From an uncultured Pseudogracilibacillus sp. (lineage in GTDB: Bacteria > Bacillota > Bacilli > Bacillales > Amphibacillaceae): a stretch of DNA of 13,351 bases. The DNA is taken from the NCBI GenBank assembly GCA_937974845.1, contig CALJVC010000111.1, forward strand, positions 1 to 13,351, written 5' to 3'. The translations under genes were made by a program, and so were the position numbers. Positions 1 through 6,493 of the stretch are shown here, in pieces (within the stretch, counting starts at the first letter, position 1; each line of letters opens with the position of its first letter). Below the pieces are notes generated by a model. That model was not told the DNA's origin. It searched no databases and saw nothing but the letters and a program-made list of their open reading frames with translations.

Positions 1-372
1 CCTGAAGGAACCTACTTCATTCCACCGACGGTTTTGAAGGATGTAACGACGGATATGCTAGTGATGAAGGAAGAAACCTTTGGTCCTGTAGCTCCTTTAA
101 CAAGTTTTTCGACGGTAGAAGAAGCGGTAAATATGGCGAACGATACAAACTATGGTTTAGCTGCTTATTTCTTTACTAGGGATTATCAGCAAGCCATTTA
201 TTTACACGATCATTTAGATTATGGGATTATCGGCTGGAATGATGGAGCACCGACAGTTGCTCAGGCTCCCTTTGGCGGAATGAAGGAGAGTGGTTTAGGC
301 CGAGAAGGTGGAATCGAAGGAATTGAAGCCTATCTAGAAACGAAATATATGTCAATTGGAAACGTAACCTAG
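1..372 (+). CDS. gabD: Succinate-/glutarate-semialdehyde dehydrogenase, C-terminal part (gene starts upstream of the window)
   Basis: The reading frame is open from base 1, so only the last 123 residues of an NAD(P)-dependent aldehyde dehydrogenase are present. The enzyme would oxidise a short omega-semialdehyde to the dicarboxylic acid in the cytoplasm. Visible family marks are EETFGPVAPL, MANDTNYGLAAYFFT and APFGGMKESGLGREGG, followed by the C-terminal YLETKY. This order and wording closely match the GabD (succinate-semialdehyde) subfamily, which also includes glutarate-semialdehyde dehydrogenases (DavD), and the sequence here does not separate the two. The catalytic cysteine region lies outside the window. 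A strong terminator follows the stop by 6 bases, so this is the last gene of its transcript. It converges on the minus-strand acyl-CoA operon. The family call is secure; the substrate is uncertain. Confidence 0.9.
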   Translation, partial: PEGTYFIPPTVLKDVTTDMLVMKEETFGPVAPLTSFSTVEEAVNMANDTNYGLAAYFFTRDYQQAIYLHDHLDYGIIGWNDGAPTVAQAPFGGMKESGLGREGGIEGIEAYLETKYMSIGNVT

Positions 373-378
373 TTCTTT

Positions 379-420
379 CCCCCTTTAAAGTAGCTGTATA
401 GTTACTTTAAAGGGGGTTTC
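379..420 (+). terminator. Intrinsic terminator of the aldehyde dehydrogenase gene
   Basis: A perfect 14-bp stem (379-392 with 403-416; CCCCC at the base) encloses a 10-base loop and is followed by TTTC. It begins 6 bases after the TAG stop. The T-run is short, but the stem is strong. Confidence 0.85.
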
Positions 421-531
421 TAGACTATTAGGTAAAAAGAGAAAGATAGCTTAAGATCCTCCTTGAATTTGTTTCCTTCTTTTTTACTTAGGATGGACTG
501 GGTTTCGTTTTAGTAAGCATTGATTTAAATA

Positions 532-579
532 AAAGAGACGCATAACCTCATTTTAAATCAGGAGGCTATGCGTCTCTTT
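532..579 (-). terminator. Intrinsic terminator of the acyl-CoA dehydrogenase operon
   Basis: A 13-bp perfect stem (532-544 with 567-579) extends, after one mismatch, by a further 4-bp CCTC/GAGG step. On the minus strand it follows the dehydrogenase stop by about 20 bases and leads into TTTTATTT. On the + strand it is followed by a weaker T-rich stretch, so it may also stop read-through from the convergent gene. I see nothing gene-like between 421 and 531. Confidence 0.85.
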
Positions 580-600
580 CTATTAATCTATAAGTGAGGA

Positions 601-1806
601 TTAGGATTTAGCCATTACTTTCTTCTCCCAAGCTGGTAACATTTTGTTCAATGGTTTGTCTTTCCGGAAACCAAGGACGTATTCCGCCTGCATTAAGGTA
701 TGAATTTCGCTTGTACCTTCGTAGATGACCGGCGCCTTGGAGTTACGTAAGTATCTTTCAACTGGATATTCATCGGAGAAACCATAGGCTCCGTGGATTT
801 GTACCGCATCGTTTGCTGCCTTATTCGCAAACTCAGTAGCCTGCCATTTGGCTAAGGAAGTCTCCCGGGTGTTGCGTACGCCTTCATTCTTTAATTCACC
901 AGCTCGGTAGACTAAGAGTCGACTCATTTGTAAGCCAGCTTCCATGTTAGCGATTTTTTGCTGGACAAGTTGGTGTCTAGCGATCGGTTTACCAAAGGTC
1001 TCCCGTTCATGGCAGTATTTCACACTAGCTTCTAGGGCGGCCATAATTTGTCCCACCGCCCCTGCCGCAACGGTAAAACGTCCATTGTCTAAGGCTGACA
1101 TTGCAATTTTAAAGCCCTCACCTTCTTCACCTAAGAGGTTTTCAGCTGGTACTTTGACGTTGTCGAAGAAAATTTCACCTGTGTTTCCTGCTCGGATTCC
1201 TAGTTTACCTTCGATAGGACGGGAGGAGAAACCTTCCCATTCCCTTTCTACGATAAAGGCTGAAATTCCATGGTGTTTTTTACTTTTATCTGTATAGGCA
1301 AAGACGAGGAAGTAGTCGGCGACATCGCTTAAAGAAATCCATGTTTTTTGTCCGTTTAGGATATAGTGATCCCCTTGTTTTTCAGCGGTTGTCAAAATAG
1401 CTGCAACGTCTGAACCAGCATTAGGTTCTGTTAAACCGAAGGCACCGATTTTTTCTCCCTTAGCTAAAGGAACTAAGTATTTTTGTTTTTGTTCTTCGGT
1501 TCCCCATTGTAAGATTGTCATACTATTTAAGCCGGTGTGTACTGATACAGCTGTACGAAAGGCTGTGTCTCCTCGTTCAAGCTCTTCACAAACGATAGCT
1601 AAGGAATTGTAGTCCATGCCACTACCGCCATAGGCTTCCGGAATACAGACCCCCATTAGACCAAGCTCTGCTAGGTCTTGATAAATTTTGTCTGGAAAAC
1701 TTCCTTGACGATCCCATTCGTTGATATAGGGCATGATTTCCTTGTCTACATAGTTTCTAACCGTTTGCCGTAGCATCTTTTGTTCTTCAGAAAAATTGAA
1801 ATCCAT
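601..1806 (-). CDS. Acyl-CoA dehydrogenase, glutaryl-CoA dehydrogenase-like
   Basis: A 401-residue FAD-dependent acyl-CoA dehydrogenase of full family length. It would form a 2,3-double bond in a cytoplasmic acyl-CoA and pass electrons to ETF. The N-terminal helical domain is followed by the flavin-contact motif FGLTEPNAGSD (123-133), the TWIS segment (155-158) and the C-terminal helical domain with IHGAYGFSDEYPVER. The catalytic base is predicted as Glu363 in IYEGTSEIH. The stretch FRTAVSVHT carries Arg84 and Ser88, which align with Arg94 and Ser98 of human glutaryl-CoA dehydrogenase; these bind the distal carboxylate of glutaryl-CoA. Ordinary short-chain enzymes lack this arginine. The ATG at 1806 is preceded by AAGGAG with 8-base spacing. 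It is the second gene after a CaiB-type CoA-transferase (71-base gap). Being an acyl-CoA dehydrogenase is certain; glutaryl-CoA as the substrate is inferred. Confidence 0.93.
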   Translation of the reverse strand: MDFNFSEEQKMLRQTVRNYVDKEIMPYINEWDRQGSFPDKIYQDLAELGLMGVCIPEAYGGSGMDYNSLAIVCEELERGDTAFRTAVSVHTGLNSMTILQWGTEEQKQKYLVPLAKGEKIGAFGLTEPNAGSDVAAILTTAEKQGDHYILNGQKTWISLSDVADYFLVFAYTDKSKKHHGISAFIVEREWEGFSSRPIEGKLGIRAGNTGEIFFDNVKVPAENLLGEEGEGFKIAMSALDNGRFTVAAGAVGQIMAALEASVKYCHERETFGKPIARHQLVQQKIANMEAGLQMSRLLVYRAGELKNEGVRNTRETSLAKWQATEFANKAANDAVQIHGAYGFSDEYPVERYLRNSKAPVIYEGTSEIHTLMQAEYVLGFRKDKPLNKMLPAWEKKVMAKS

Positions 1807-1833
1807 ATTTACCTCTCCTTTATACTAATGATT

Positions 1834-1848
1834 AGTTAGCGTTTTCAA
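1834..1848 (-). promoter_or_regulatory. Candidate cre (CcpA) site between the two operon genes
   Basis: On the minus strand the sequence reads TTGAAAACGCTAACT. This fits the Bacillus cre consensus WTGNAANCGNWNNCA at every defined base except the last (T for A). It lies between the CoA-transferase stop and the dehydrogenase ribosome site, so CcpA bound there could block read-through into the dehydrogenase gene. No convincing internal promoter was seen next to it. Confidence 0.5.
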
Positions 1849-1877
1849 AGGTTAAGAAAGTTATAATCTGTTTGCAA

Positions 1878-3017
1878 TTATTGTTTTATTTTTATATGTT
1901 TCTCAGCATGCTGTCCTAGTTCCGGTGGTGCTTTGCGATAGGTCACCGGAGTTCGGGATAGTTTAATAGGGTTACCGATCATCTCGATCCTACCAGCCTT
2001 CGGGTGTTCCATTTCAATAAACATTTCCCGATGGGCTAGATGTTCATCTTGATAGACTTGTTCTAGATTTTGGATTGGTCCAGAAGGAATGTTGTTTGCT
2101 TCACATTGTTCATACCAGTACTGGGTAGAACGCTTGGTGAGTTCTTCGTTGATTAATGGAATTAGTACCTCACGATTCGTGACCCTTTCTTTATTCGTTT
2201 TAAAGCGCTCGTCTTCTTTTAAATCTTCTCGTCCGATAATGTCACAAAATCGGGCGAATTGCGCATCATTACCAACAGCGATGACAATTTCTCCATCCGC
2301 TGTTTGGAAGGAATCGTAGGGGACGATATTAGCATGGCTATTTCCTAGTCGCTCTGGTATTTGCTTCGTCATTAAATAGTTGCTCCCTATATTGACTAGG
2401 GTACTCACCGCAGCATCATAGAGAGCGAGATCTATTTTCTGTCCTTTATTTGATTTCGTTCTCTCTAGTAGGGCGGCTTGAATTCCTATTGCTGCATATA
2501 AGCCAGTGATAATATCGGTAATGGCTACCCCTGTCTTTTGGGGACCGGATGCTTTTGTTCCTGTAATACTCATGAGTCCACTCATCGCTTGGATAATGAA
2601 ATCATAACCTGGACGATGTTTGTATGGACCGGTTTCCCCAAAGCCAGTAATTGAGCAATAGACGAGCTGAGGGTACTTTTTCGATAATTCTTCATAACCG
2701 AGGCCGAATTTTTCCATCGTTCCGGTCTTGAAATTGTTAATTAAGACATCGGCGTCTTCTAATAAGGAATGTAATGTTTCGATGCCTTCTTTTGTTTTTA
2801 AATTGAGTACAATGCTTTCCTTGTTTCGGTTAGCACACAAAAAGTAGGCACTGACTCCTTCTTTGAAGGGGGGACCCCAAGTTCGCGTTTCATCCCCTTT
2901 AGGCGATTCGATCTTAATGACTTCAGCTCCTAAGTCGGCTAAAATCATGGTCGAAAAGGGGCCAGCCAGTACGCGGGATAAATCGATAATTTTTATCCCC
3001 TGTAATGCTCCAGCCAT
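1878..3017 (-). CDS. Class III (CaiB/BaiF family) CoA-transferase
   Basis: A 379-residue class III CoA-transferase, which would move CoA between an acyl-CoA donor and a carboxylic acid in the cytoplasm. The N-terminus LQGIKIIDLSRVLAGPFSTMILADLGAEVIKIE is the family hallmark, and GDETRTWGPPF and PGYDFIIQAMSG follow. By family alignment, the catalytic aspartate that forms the acyl anhydride should be Asp168 in GVAITDI, close to Asp169 of formyl-CoA transferase. The frame runs 13 codons further upstream, but I chose the ATG at 3017 because AAAGGAGGT stands 7 bases before it. It is the first gene of the operon with the glutaryl-CoA-dehydrogenase-like gene. The human succinyl-CoA:glutarate CoA-transferase (SUGCT) is in the same family, so glutarate is an attractive substrate. 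Subfamily members differ widely, and the substrate is inferred from context. Confidence 0.9.
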   Translation of the reverse strand: MAGALQGIKIIDLSRVLAGPFSTMILADLGAEVIKIESPKGDETRTWGPPFKEGVSAYFLCANRNKESIVLNLKTKEGIETLHSLLEDADVLINNFKTGTMEKFGLGYEELSKKYPQLVYCSITGFGETGPYKHRPGYDFIIQAMSGLMSITGTKASGPQKTGVAITDIITGLYAAIGIQAALLERTKSNKGQKIDLALYDAAVSTLVNIGSNYLMTKQIPERLGNSHANIVPYDSFQTADGEIVIAVGNDAQFARFCDIIGREDLKEDERFKTNKERVTNREVLIPLINEELTKRSTQYWYEQCEANNIPSGPIQNLEQVYQDEHLAHREMFIEMEHPKAGRIEMIGNPIKLSRTPVTYRKAPPELGQHAEKHIKIKQ

Positions 3018-3023
3018 TCTGTT

Positions 3024-3032
3024 ACCTCCTTT
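3024..3032 (-). promoter_or_regulatory. Ribosome binding site of the CoA-transferase
   Basis: AAAGGAGGT on the minus strand lies 7 bases before the ATG at 3017. It falls inside the longer open frame and argues against the upstream start. Confidence 0.85.
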
Positions 3033-3033
3033 C

Positions 3034-3093
3034 AAAAAACGAAAAAGCCAGTTCAAAATAAACTTATCTCTGTAAGTTATTTTGAACTGGCTT
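3034..3093 (-). terminator. Terminator-like hairpin in the leader of the CoA-transferase operon
   Basis: A 16-bp perfect stem (3045-3060 with 3078-3093) continues past one bulged A by AA/TT and CTTA/TAAG steps to a 6-base loop (3067-3072). On the minus strand it is followed at once by TTTTTCGTTTTTT and then by the ribosome site of the CoA-transferase. The 27 bases between the stem and the ATG hold the T-run and ribosome site and leave no room for another promoter. Any transcript reaching the gene must therefore pass this structure. This suggests attenuation, though an operator palindrome or an inserted repeat is also possible. Confidence 0.7.
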
Positions 3094-3095
3094 AT

Positions 3096-3134
3096 ACTTA
3101 TTGGTACAATTACGGGCTGTAATTGTGAATAAGT
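3096..3134 (-). promoter_or_regulatory. Second inverted repeat in the same leader
   Basis: ACTTATT(3)ACAATTAC(5)GTAATTGT(1)AATAAGT forms two stacked perfect arms of 8 and 7 bp separated by an uneven interior loop. It lies between the predicted transcription start and the terminator-like hairpin, only 2 bases from the latter. It could be an RNA hairpin that works with the terminator, or an operator for a dimeric repressor. No known riboswitch class or T-box core was recognised. Confidence 0.5.
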
Positions 3135-3160
3135 TAGGCAGTTATTATTGGTTTGCCATT

Positions 3161-3189
3161 ATCATAACATAAGATTTTAGAAATGTAAA
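3161..3189 (-). promoter_or_regulatory. Sigma-A-type promoter of the CoA-transferase/dehydrogenase operon
   Basis: Minus strand: -35 TTTACA (3189-3184), 17-base spacer, -10 TATGAT (3166-3161). Each box has five of six consensus bases with ideal spacing. The predicted start near 3154 gives a leader of about 137 bases before the CoA-transferase ATG, containing both inverted repeats. Confidence 0.7.
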
Positions 3190-3290
3190 CCCTTTCTTTT
3201 AATCTTTAATTTATAGGGAGAAGGGTTTTACTATCATTAAAGGGCTATAGTTCTAGCAGTAGCTAGTATTGTAAAGCCTGAGCAATAACA

Positions 3291-3319
3291 TTGACTATTT
3301 TCAGTTTAGAAGGTAGAGT
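3291..3319 (+). promoter_or_regulatory. Possible distal promoter of the DoxX gene
   Basis: TTGACT (3291-3296), 17-base spacer, TAGAGT (3314-3319). The -35 is good and the -10 moderate. If used, the palindrome at 3361-3376 lies downstream of the start and would act as a roadblock. The bases from about 3190 to 3290, in the 392-base gene-free stretch 3018-3409, show nothing else that I can name. Confidence 0.35.
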
Positions 3320-3349
3320 TATAGTTGGTTTAGCCGGCAAGAAATTTTT

Positions 3350-3378
3350 TTTACAACAAAATCTCTAATTAGAGATAT
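3350..3378 (+). promoter_or_regulatory. Possible proximal promoter of the DoxX gene, overlapped by the palindrome
   Basis: TTTACA (3350-3355), 17-base spacer, AGATAT (3373-3378). The -35 is good and the -10 weak. The palindrome at 3361-3376 covers most of the spacer and the start of the -10, the usual arrangement for direct repression. Confidence 0.4.
3361..3376 (+). promoter_or_regulatory. Perfect 16-bp palindrome, candidate MhqR/MarR-type operator
   Basis: ATCTCTAATTAGAGAT is its own reverse complement. It strongly resembles the B. subtilis MhqR box as I recall it (ATCTC-GAATTC-GAGAT core), with only the inner pair changed. It lies in the promoter region of a DoxX gene, and the MhqR regulon contains a DoxX-family member (MhqP). 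The palindrome is seen; the regulator is inferred. Confidence 0.65.
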
Positions 3379-3409
3379 TTTGATTCGAAATAAATGGAGG
3401 AAGAGAAAG

Positions 3410-3760
3410 ATGGTATTATCAATTATTTTACAAGTTTTACTAGGTATTGGGTTTATTATGTTTGGTTATCAGAAGTTTGTTTCTGAAGAAATGAAGCAAG
3501 GTTTCGTTCATTTTGGTTATAGCGATGGTTTTCGGATTTTTACGGCCTTGTTTGAGATTGTAGCAGGACTCTTAATGTTTGTCGGTATCTGGGTTAAACC
3601 GTTAGCGACGATTGCAGGTCTTATGGTCATTGCAACGATGATCGGAGCTGTATTGACTCATCTTAAGGTGAAAGATGAATTCAAGAGTATGCTCATGCCT
3701 TTAATCCTATTAATTTTAGGTTTAATTGTAACAGGTCAAAACTGGACCTACTTATTTTAG
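3410..3760 (+). CDS. DoxX-family small membrane protein
   Basis: A 116-residue integral membrane protein with about four predicted membrane helices (residues roughly 2-19, 41-61, 64-84 and 92-110). The pattern GIGFIMFGYQKF near the start and the length fit the DoxX family, small membrane proteins often linked to quinone, thiol or oxidative-stress responses (B. subtilis MhqP and CatD are members). The reading frame is open from 3380, but I chose the ATG at 3410 because GGAGG lies 9 bases before it. The gene stands alone between an upstream palindrome resembling the MhqR box and its own terminator, which suggests induction by quinone-like or electrophilic compounds. No molecular activity can be read from the sequence. 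Confidence 0.85.
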   Translation: MVLSIILQVLLGIGFIMFGYQKFVSEEMKQGFVHFGYSDGFRIFTALFEIVAGLLMFVGIWVKPLATIAGLMVIATMIGAVLTHLKVKDEFKSMLMPLILLILGLIVTGQNWTYLF

Positions 3761-3822
3761 ATTCTAGTAAAGGAAAGTAGTAAACCGGCTTATCCATAGA
3801 TAAGAAAGTTGATAAAAAGAAG

Positions 3823-3854
3823 AACGGGTGCAAAGATATTGCACCTGTTTTTTT
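3823..3854 (+). terminator. Intrinsic terminator of the DoxX gene
   Basis: An 11-bp stem with one G-T pair (3823-3833 with 3839-3849; core GGTGCAA/TTGCACC) has a 5-base loop and runs into a T-run to 3854. It separates the DoxX gene from the following hydrolase gene. Confidence 0.85.
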
Positions 3855-3856
3855 AT

Positions 3857-3892
3857 TATCAAAGTTCTAGGTAGATAAGGTATACTTTGATA
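3857..3892 (+). promoter_or_regulatory. Promoter region with flanking inverted repeat before the FAH-family gene
   Basis: A good -10 box TATACT lies at 3881-3886; no strong -35 is visible. A perfect 9-bp inverted repeat, TATCAAAGT (3857-3865) and ACTTTGATA (3884-3892), brackets the promoter with an 18-base spacer, and the right arm overlaps the -10. It could be an operator or form a hairpin. A start near 3892 would leave no leader for an ATG at 3896, which supports the start at 3926. Confidence 0.45.
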
Positions 3893-3925
3893 GAGATGAA
3901 GGTATATGCTAGAGGGAGTGTTAAC

Positions 3926-4549
3926 ATGGGAACGATTTACTGTATCGGCAGAAACTATGTAAAACATGTTGAAGAGTTAGGGAATATTGTACCGGAGGAA
4001 CCGGTAGTTTTTACTAAAACATCCCATTCTGTTACTCGAGCTGAGGGACAGGAAATTACTTTGCCGAAGGGTCGAGGCGCAATCCATTTTGAAACGGAAC
4101 TCGTTTTGAAGATGGGGAGGGATTATGATCCGAACTTATCGGTCGATTCCTTGGTTTCGGAGATGACGGTCGGTTTAGATTTGACGCTTCGTGATATACA
4201 GGATTCTTTAAAGAAAAAGGGTTATCCTTGGTTAGTAGCTAAAAACTTCCCCCATTCCGCTATTCTTGGTAAGTTTATTCCTTTTCCAGGTGTCAAAGCC
4301 TGTGAAGAAACGTATTTTTCCTTAGAAATCGATGGTGTAGAAGTACAACGGGGAGAAATAGGTAAGATGATTTTTCCGATCGCTACACTATTAGATTATA
4401 TCGGGCAACATCTCGGCTTGAAAAAAGGAGACTTAATATTTACTGGTACACCGGAAGGAGTAGGACCGTTAGAGGGGGACGAAGAACTGGATTTGTTTTG
4501 GGACAATCAACGTTTAGGTAGGATAAACATTTCATCCCTTCGTCAATAA
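3926..4549 (+). CDS. Fumarylacetoacetate hydrolase (FAH) family protein
   Basis: A 207-residue single-domain member of the FAH superfamily. These metal-dependent cytoplasmic enzymes cleave, decarboxylate or tautomerise 2,4-dioxo or oxaloacetate-type acids. The start CIGRNYVKHVEELGN is the family signature. Predicted divalent-metal ligands are Glu56 and Glu58 (HFETE) and Asp85 (GLDLTLRD); AKNFPHSA (105-112) and TGTPEGVGPL (173-182) are also typical. The length matches the compact FAHD1-like group rather than the 400-residue tyrosine-pathway enzyme. The ATG at 3926 has AGAGGGAG 7 bases upstream, while the in-frame ATG at 3896 has no ribosome site. The gene has its own -10 box after the DoxX terminator. 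Acylpyruvase, fumarylpyruvate hydrolase or oxaloacetate tautomerase activity are all possible; I cannot choose. Confidence 0.9.
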   Translation: MGTIYCIGRNYVKHVEELGNIVPEEPVVFTKTSHSVTRAEGQEITLPKGRGAIHFETELVLKMGRDYDPNLSVDSLVSEMTVGLDLTLRDIQDSLKKKGYPWLVAKNFPHSAILGKFIPFPGVKACEETYFSLEIDGVEVQRGEIGKMIFPIATLLDYIGQHLGLKKGDLIFTGTPEGVGPLEGDEELDLFWDNQRLGRINISSLRQ

Positions 4550-4668
4550 ATTGTCATATAGTACCTTCCTCCTTAGGCTTAAAAGAAGATAGGAGAAAAC
4601 AAGGCTAAAAGCTAGATATATCAAGGGATTAGTTAAAGAAATATCGAGGTTAGGATAAGAAAAATCAA

Positions 4669-4697
4669 TTGACATCTTGTCGAAATAATGGTAAAAA
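4669..4697 (+). promoter_or_regulatory. Sigma-A-type promoter of the PAS-GGDEF-EAL gene
   Basis: A consensus -35 TTGACA (4669-4674), 17-base spacer and -10 TAAAAA (4692-4697, four of six). It lies about 60 bases before the start codon. No clear terminator was found after the FAH gene between 4550 and 4668, so some read-through is possible. Confidence 0.55.
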
Positions 4698-4759
4698 GGT
4701 TATATATGTCTTATGTCGAGAACTACGAAATAAGTACCCCTATAGAGTAGGTGACAAGG

Positions 4760-6493
4760 ATGGCTCAAGGAGTCGAAAAGGATGACCTTTTTACGGACAT
4801 ACCACATTACAAAGAAGCCTTTACCCATCTGTTAGATAATATTGATAAAGGTGTGCTCTTTACTAACAGTAAGAAAGAAATTATTTATACTAATGGGAAG
4901 TTTTCTGAAATAACGGGATATACTTTTCCGGAAGTCAAAGGGAAGACACCTAAATTTCTTCAGTCAGGGGTTCAAAACGAAACCTTTTATCAAGAGATGA
5001 ACGAACAAATCCTTGCGAAGGGAAAATGGAAGGGAAAGTTATGGAATCGGTCTAAGGACGGTTCTATTTCTCTTTATGATTTGTCTATTTATGGTTTGAA
5101 AAATGAGCAAGGTTACTTTGATAATTTTATTGGTTTTCTTGATAAATTGTCTGAAGGGGAAGAGAAGAAGGATATCGAGTTGTTAGACGATGCATATTAC
5201 GATTCATTAACGCACTTACCGAATCGGGATTTGTTGTATCGACGTTTACAAGCTAGTGGAACGGCGAACAAGTCTAGGACTCAGGATCTCTCCTTGCTGT
5301 TATTTCAAATTAAAAACTTTCAAGAGATCAATGCTAATTATGGTTTAGTATTTGGAAATATGTTGTTAAAACGGATCGCAAATCGGGTCGAGCGTCTCAT
5401 CCCTGCCGATAGTATGTTAGCCCGCTGGGATGGGACCGTGTTTGCCCTAGTTATCGAAGGGGATGTGCCGAAGAAGAAAATTGCCGAAATCGTCGATGAG
5501 TTATCGGCGACTATTACCGCCCCTTATGTTATTAATGGTATTTCATTAAATGTAGAGGTTCATTTCGGTGTCGTGTTGCATCAGAAAATGGACGATCCAC
5601 TCACGGTCGCAAAATTAATCGAAAGGGCAGAGGAGGCTTTAGCCCGGGCAAAAAGAGAGACGAAGTTGTTTTGCTTCTTTGATTCTTCTATCGTCCCAAG
5701 CGACAGCTTTATCATTACAGAGGCTGAGATACTACGAAGCCTTCATAGAGGTGAGTTCGAGCTTTACTATCAACCCCTGTTTGCAACGGATACACAGGAG
5801 TTAGTAGGTTTTGAATCGTTAATCCGTTGGCAACATCCAACGGAAGGATTGATTCCTCCAGGGGACTTTATTCCTTTGGCTGAAAAAACCGGCGTCATCC
5901 AGGAGCTCGGGAAGTATGTCTTCAAGGAAGCTTGTCGCCAACAGGTCGTATGGGAAGAGAAAGGTTACGACGATATCATTATAAGTGTCAACCTATCGAT
6001 GAATCAGTTTAAGGATGATGAGCTAGTTCCTTTTATTCAAGCGACTTTAGAGGAGACCGGAGCTAATCCGAGAAGGATTAATATAGAATTAACCGAAAGT
6101 ACTTTTAACGAAGATGTGGAAAAAACTATTCAAAAGTTAAAGCAATTAAGTAAACTAGGTTTAACGATAGCGATGGATGACTTTGGTACAGGGTACTCTT
6201 CTTTAGGCTATTTAATCGACTTTCCGATTCATATTATTAAAATCGATCGTTCCTTTATTAATGTCCTCGATGAAAATGAAAAAATCGAGGCGATAGTGAA
6301 AGCTATCAATTCTATGGCGGAAAGTTTAAATATAGAGGTAGTAGCCGAAGGAGTAGAGACGAACGAACAGTATGAACTAGTTAAAAAATTAAATTGTAAT
6401 ATAGTGCAAGGATTTTTATTTGACCGACCGAGAAGTGTAGAAGAAACTGAGGCTATTTGGTTAAATCAGACATCAACGAATCGGTTAGGCTAA
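4760..6493 (+). CDS. PAS-GGDEF-EAL protein, probable cyclic-di-GMP phosphodiesterase
   Basis: A 577-residue soluble signalling protein with no membrane segment. A PAS sensor domain (about 18-130) is followed by a GGDEF domain (about 143-310) and an EAL domain (about 320-570). The GGDEF signature is replaced by D224-G-T-V-F228 (in ARWDGTVFAL), so diguanylate cyclase activity is very unlikely. The EAL domain keeps its expected active-site residues: Glu352 (as ESL), Asn411 (SVNLS), Glu443 (IELTES), Asp473-Asp474 (DDFGTGYSSL), Lys494 (IKIDRSF), Glu530 (VVAEGVET) and Gln550. It should therefore hydrolyse cyclic-di-GMP under PAS control. The degenerate GGDEF may bind GTP as an allosteric site, as in some relatives; that is inference. 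I chose the ATG at 4760 because AGGTGA lies 5 bases before it; a GTG at 4751 is possible. Confidence 0.92.
   Translation: MAQGVEKDDLFTDIPHYKEAFTHLLDNIDKGVLFTNSKKEIIYTNGKFSEITGYTFPEVKGKTPKFLQSGVQNETFYQEMNEQILAKGKWKGKLWNRSKDGSISLYDLSIYGLKNEQGYFDNFIGFLDKLSEGEEKKDIELLDDAYYDSLTHLPNRDLLYRRLQASGTANKSRTQDLSLLLFQIKNFQEINANYGLVFGNMLLKRIANRVERLIPADSMLARWDGTVFALVIEGDVPKKKIAEIVDELSATITAPYVINGISLNVEVHFGVVLHQKMDDPLTVAKLIERAEEALARAKRETKLFCFFDSSIVPSDSFIITEAEILRSLHRGEFELYYQPLFATDTQELVGFESLIRWQHPTEGLIPPGDFIPLAEKTGVIQELGKYVFKEACRQQVVWEEKGYDDIIISVNLSMNQFKDDELVPFIQATLEETGANPRRINIELTESTFNEDVEKTIQKLKQLSKLGLTIAMDDFGTGYSSLGYLIDFPIHIIKIDRSFINVLDENEKIEAIVKAINSMAESLNIEVVAEGVETNEQYELVKKLNCNIVQGFLFDRPRSVEETEAIWLNQTSTNRLG

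Noticed and set aside
3187..3228. AAACCCTT...AAGGGTTT inverted repeat as a possible terminator or leader element
   Set aside because: The arms are short, the loop is 26 bases and no T-run follows; it also overlaps the minus-strand -35, so chance is the simplest reading.
3764..3967. 67-codon minus-strand open frame over the DoxX terminator and FAH gene start
   Set aside because: It covers a clear terminator, promoter and the start of a real gene, has no family resemblance, and no ribosome site was noted.
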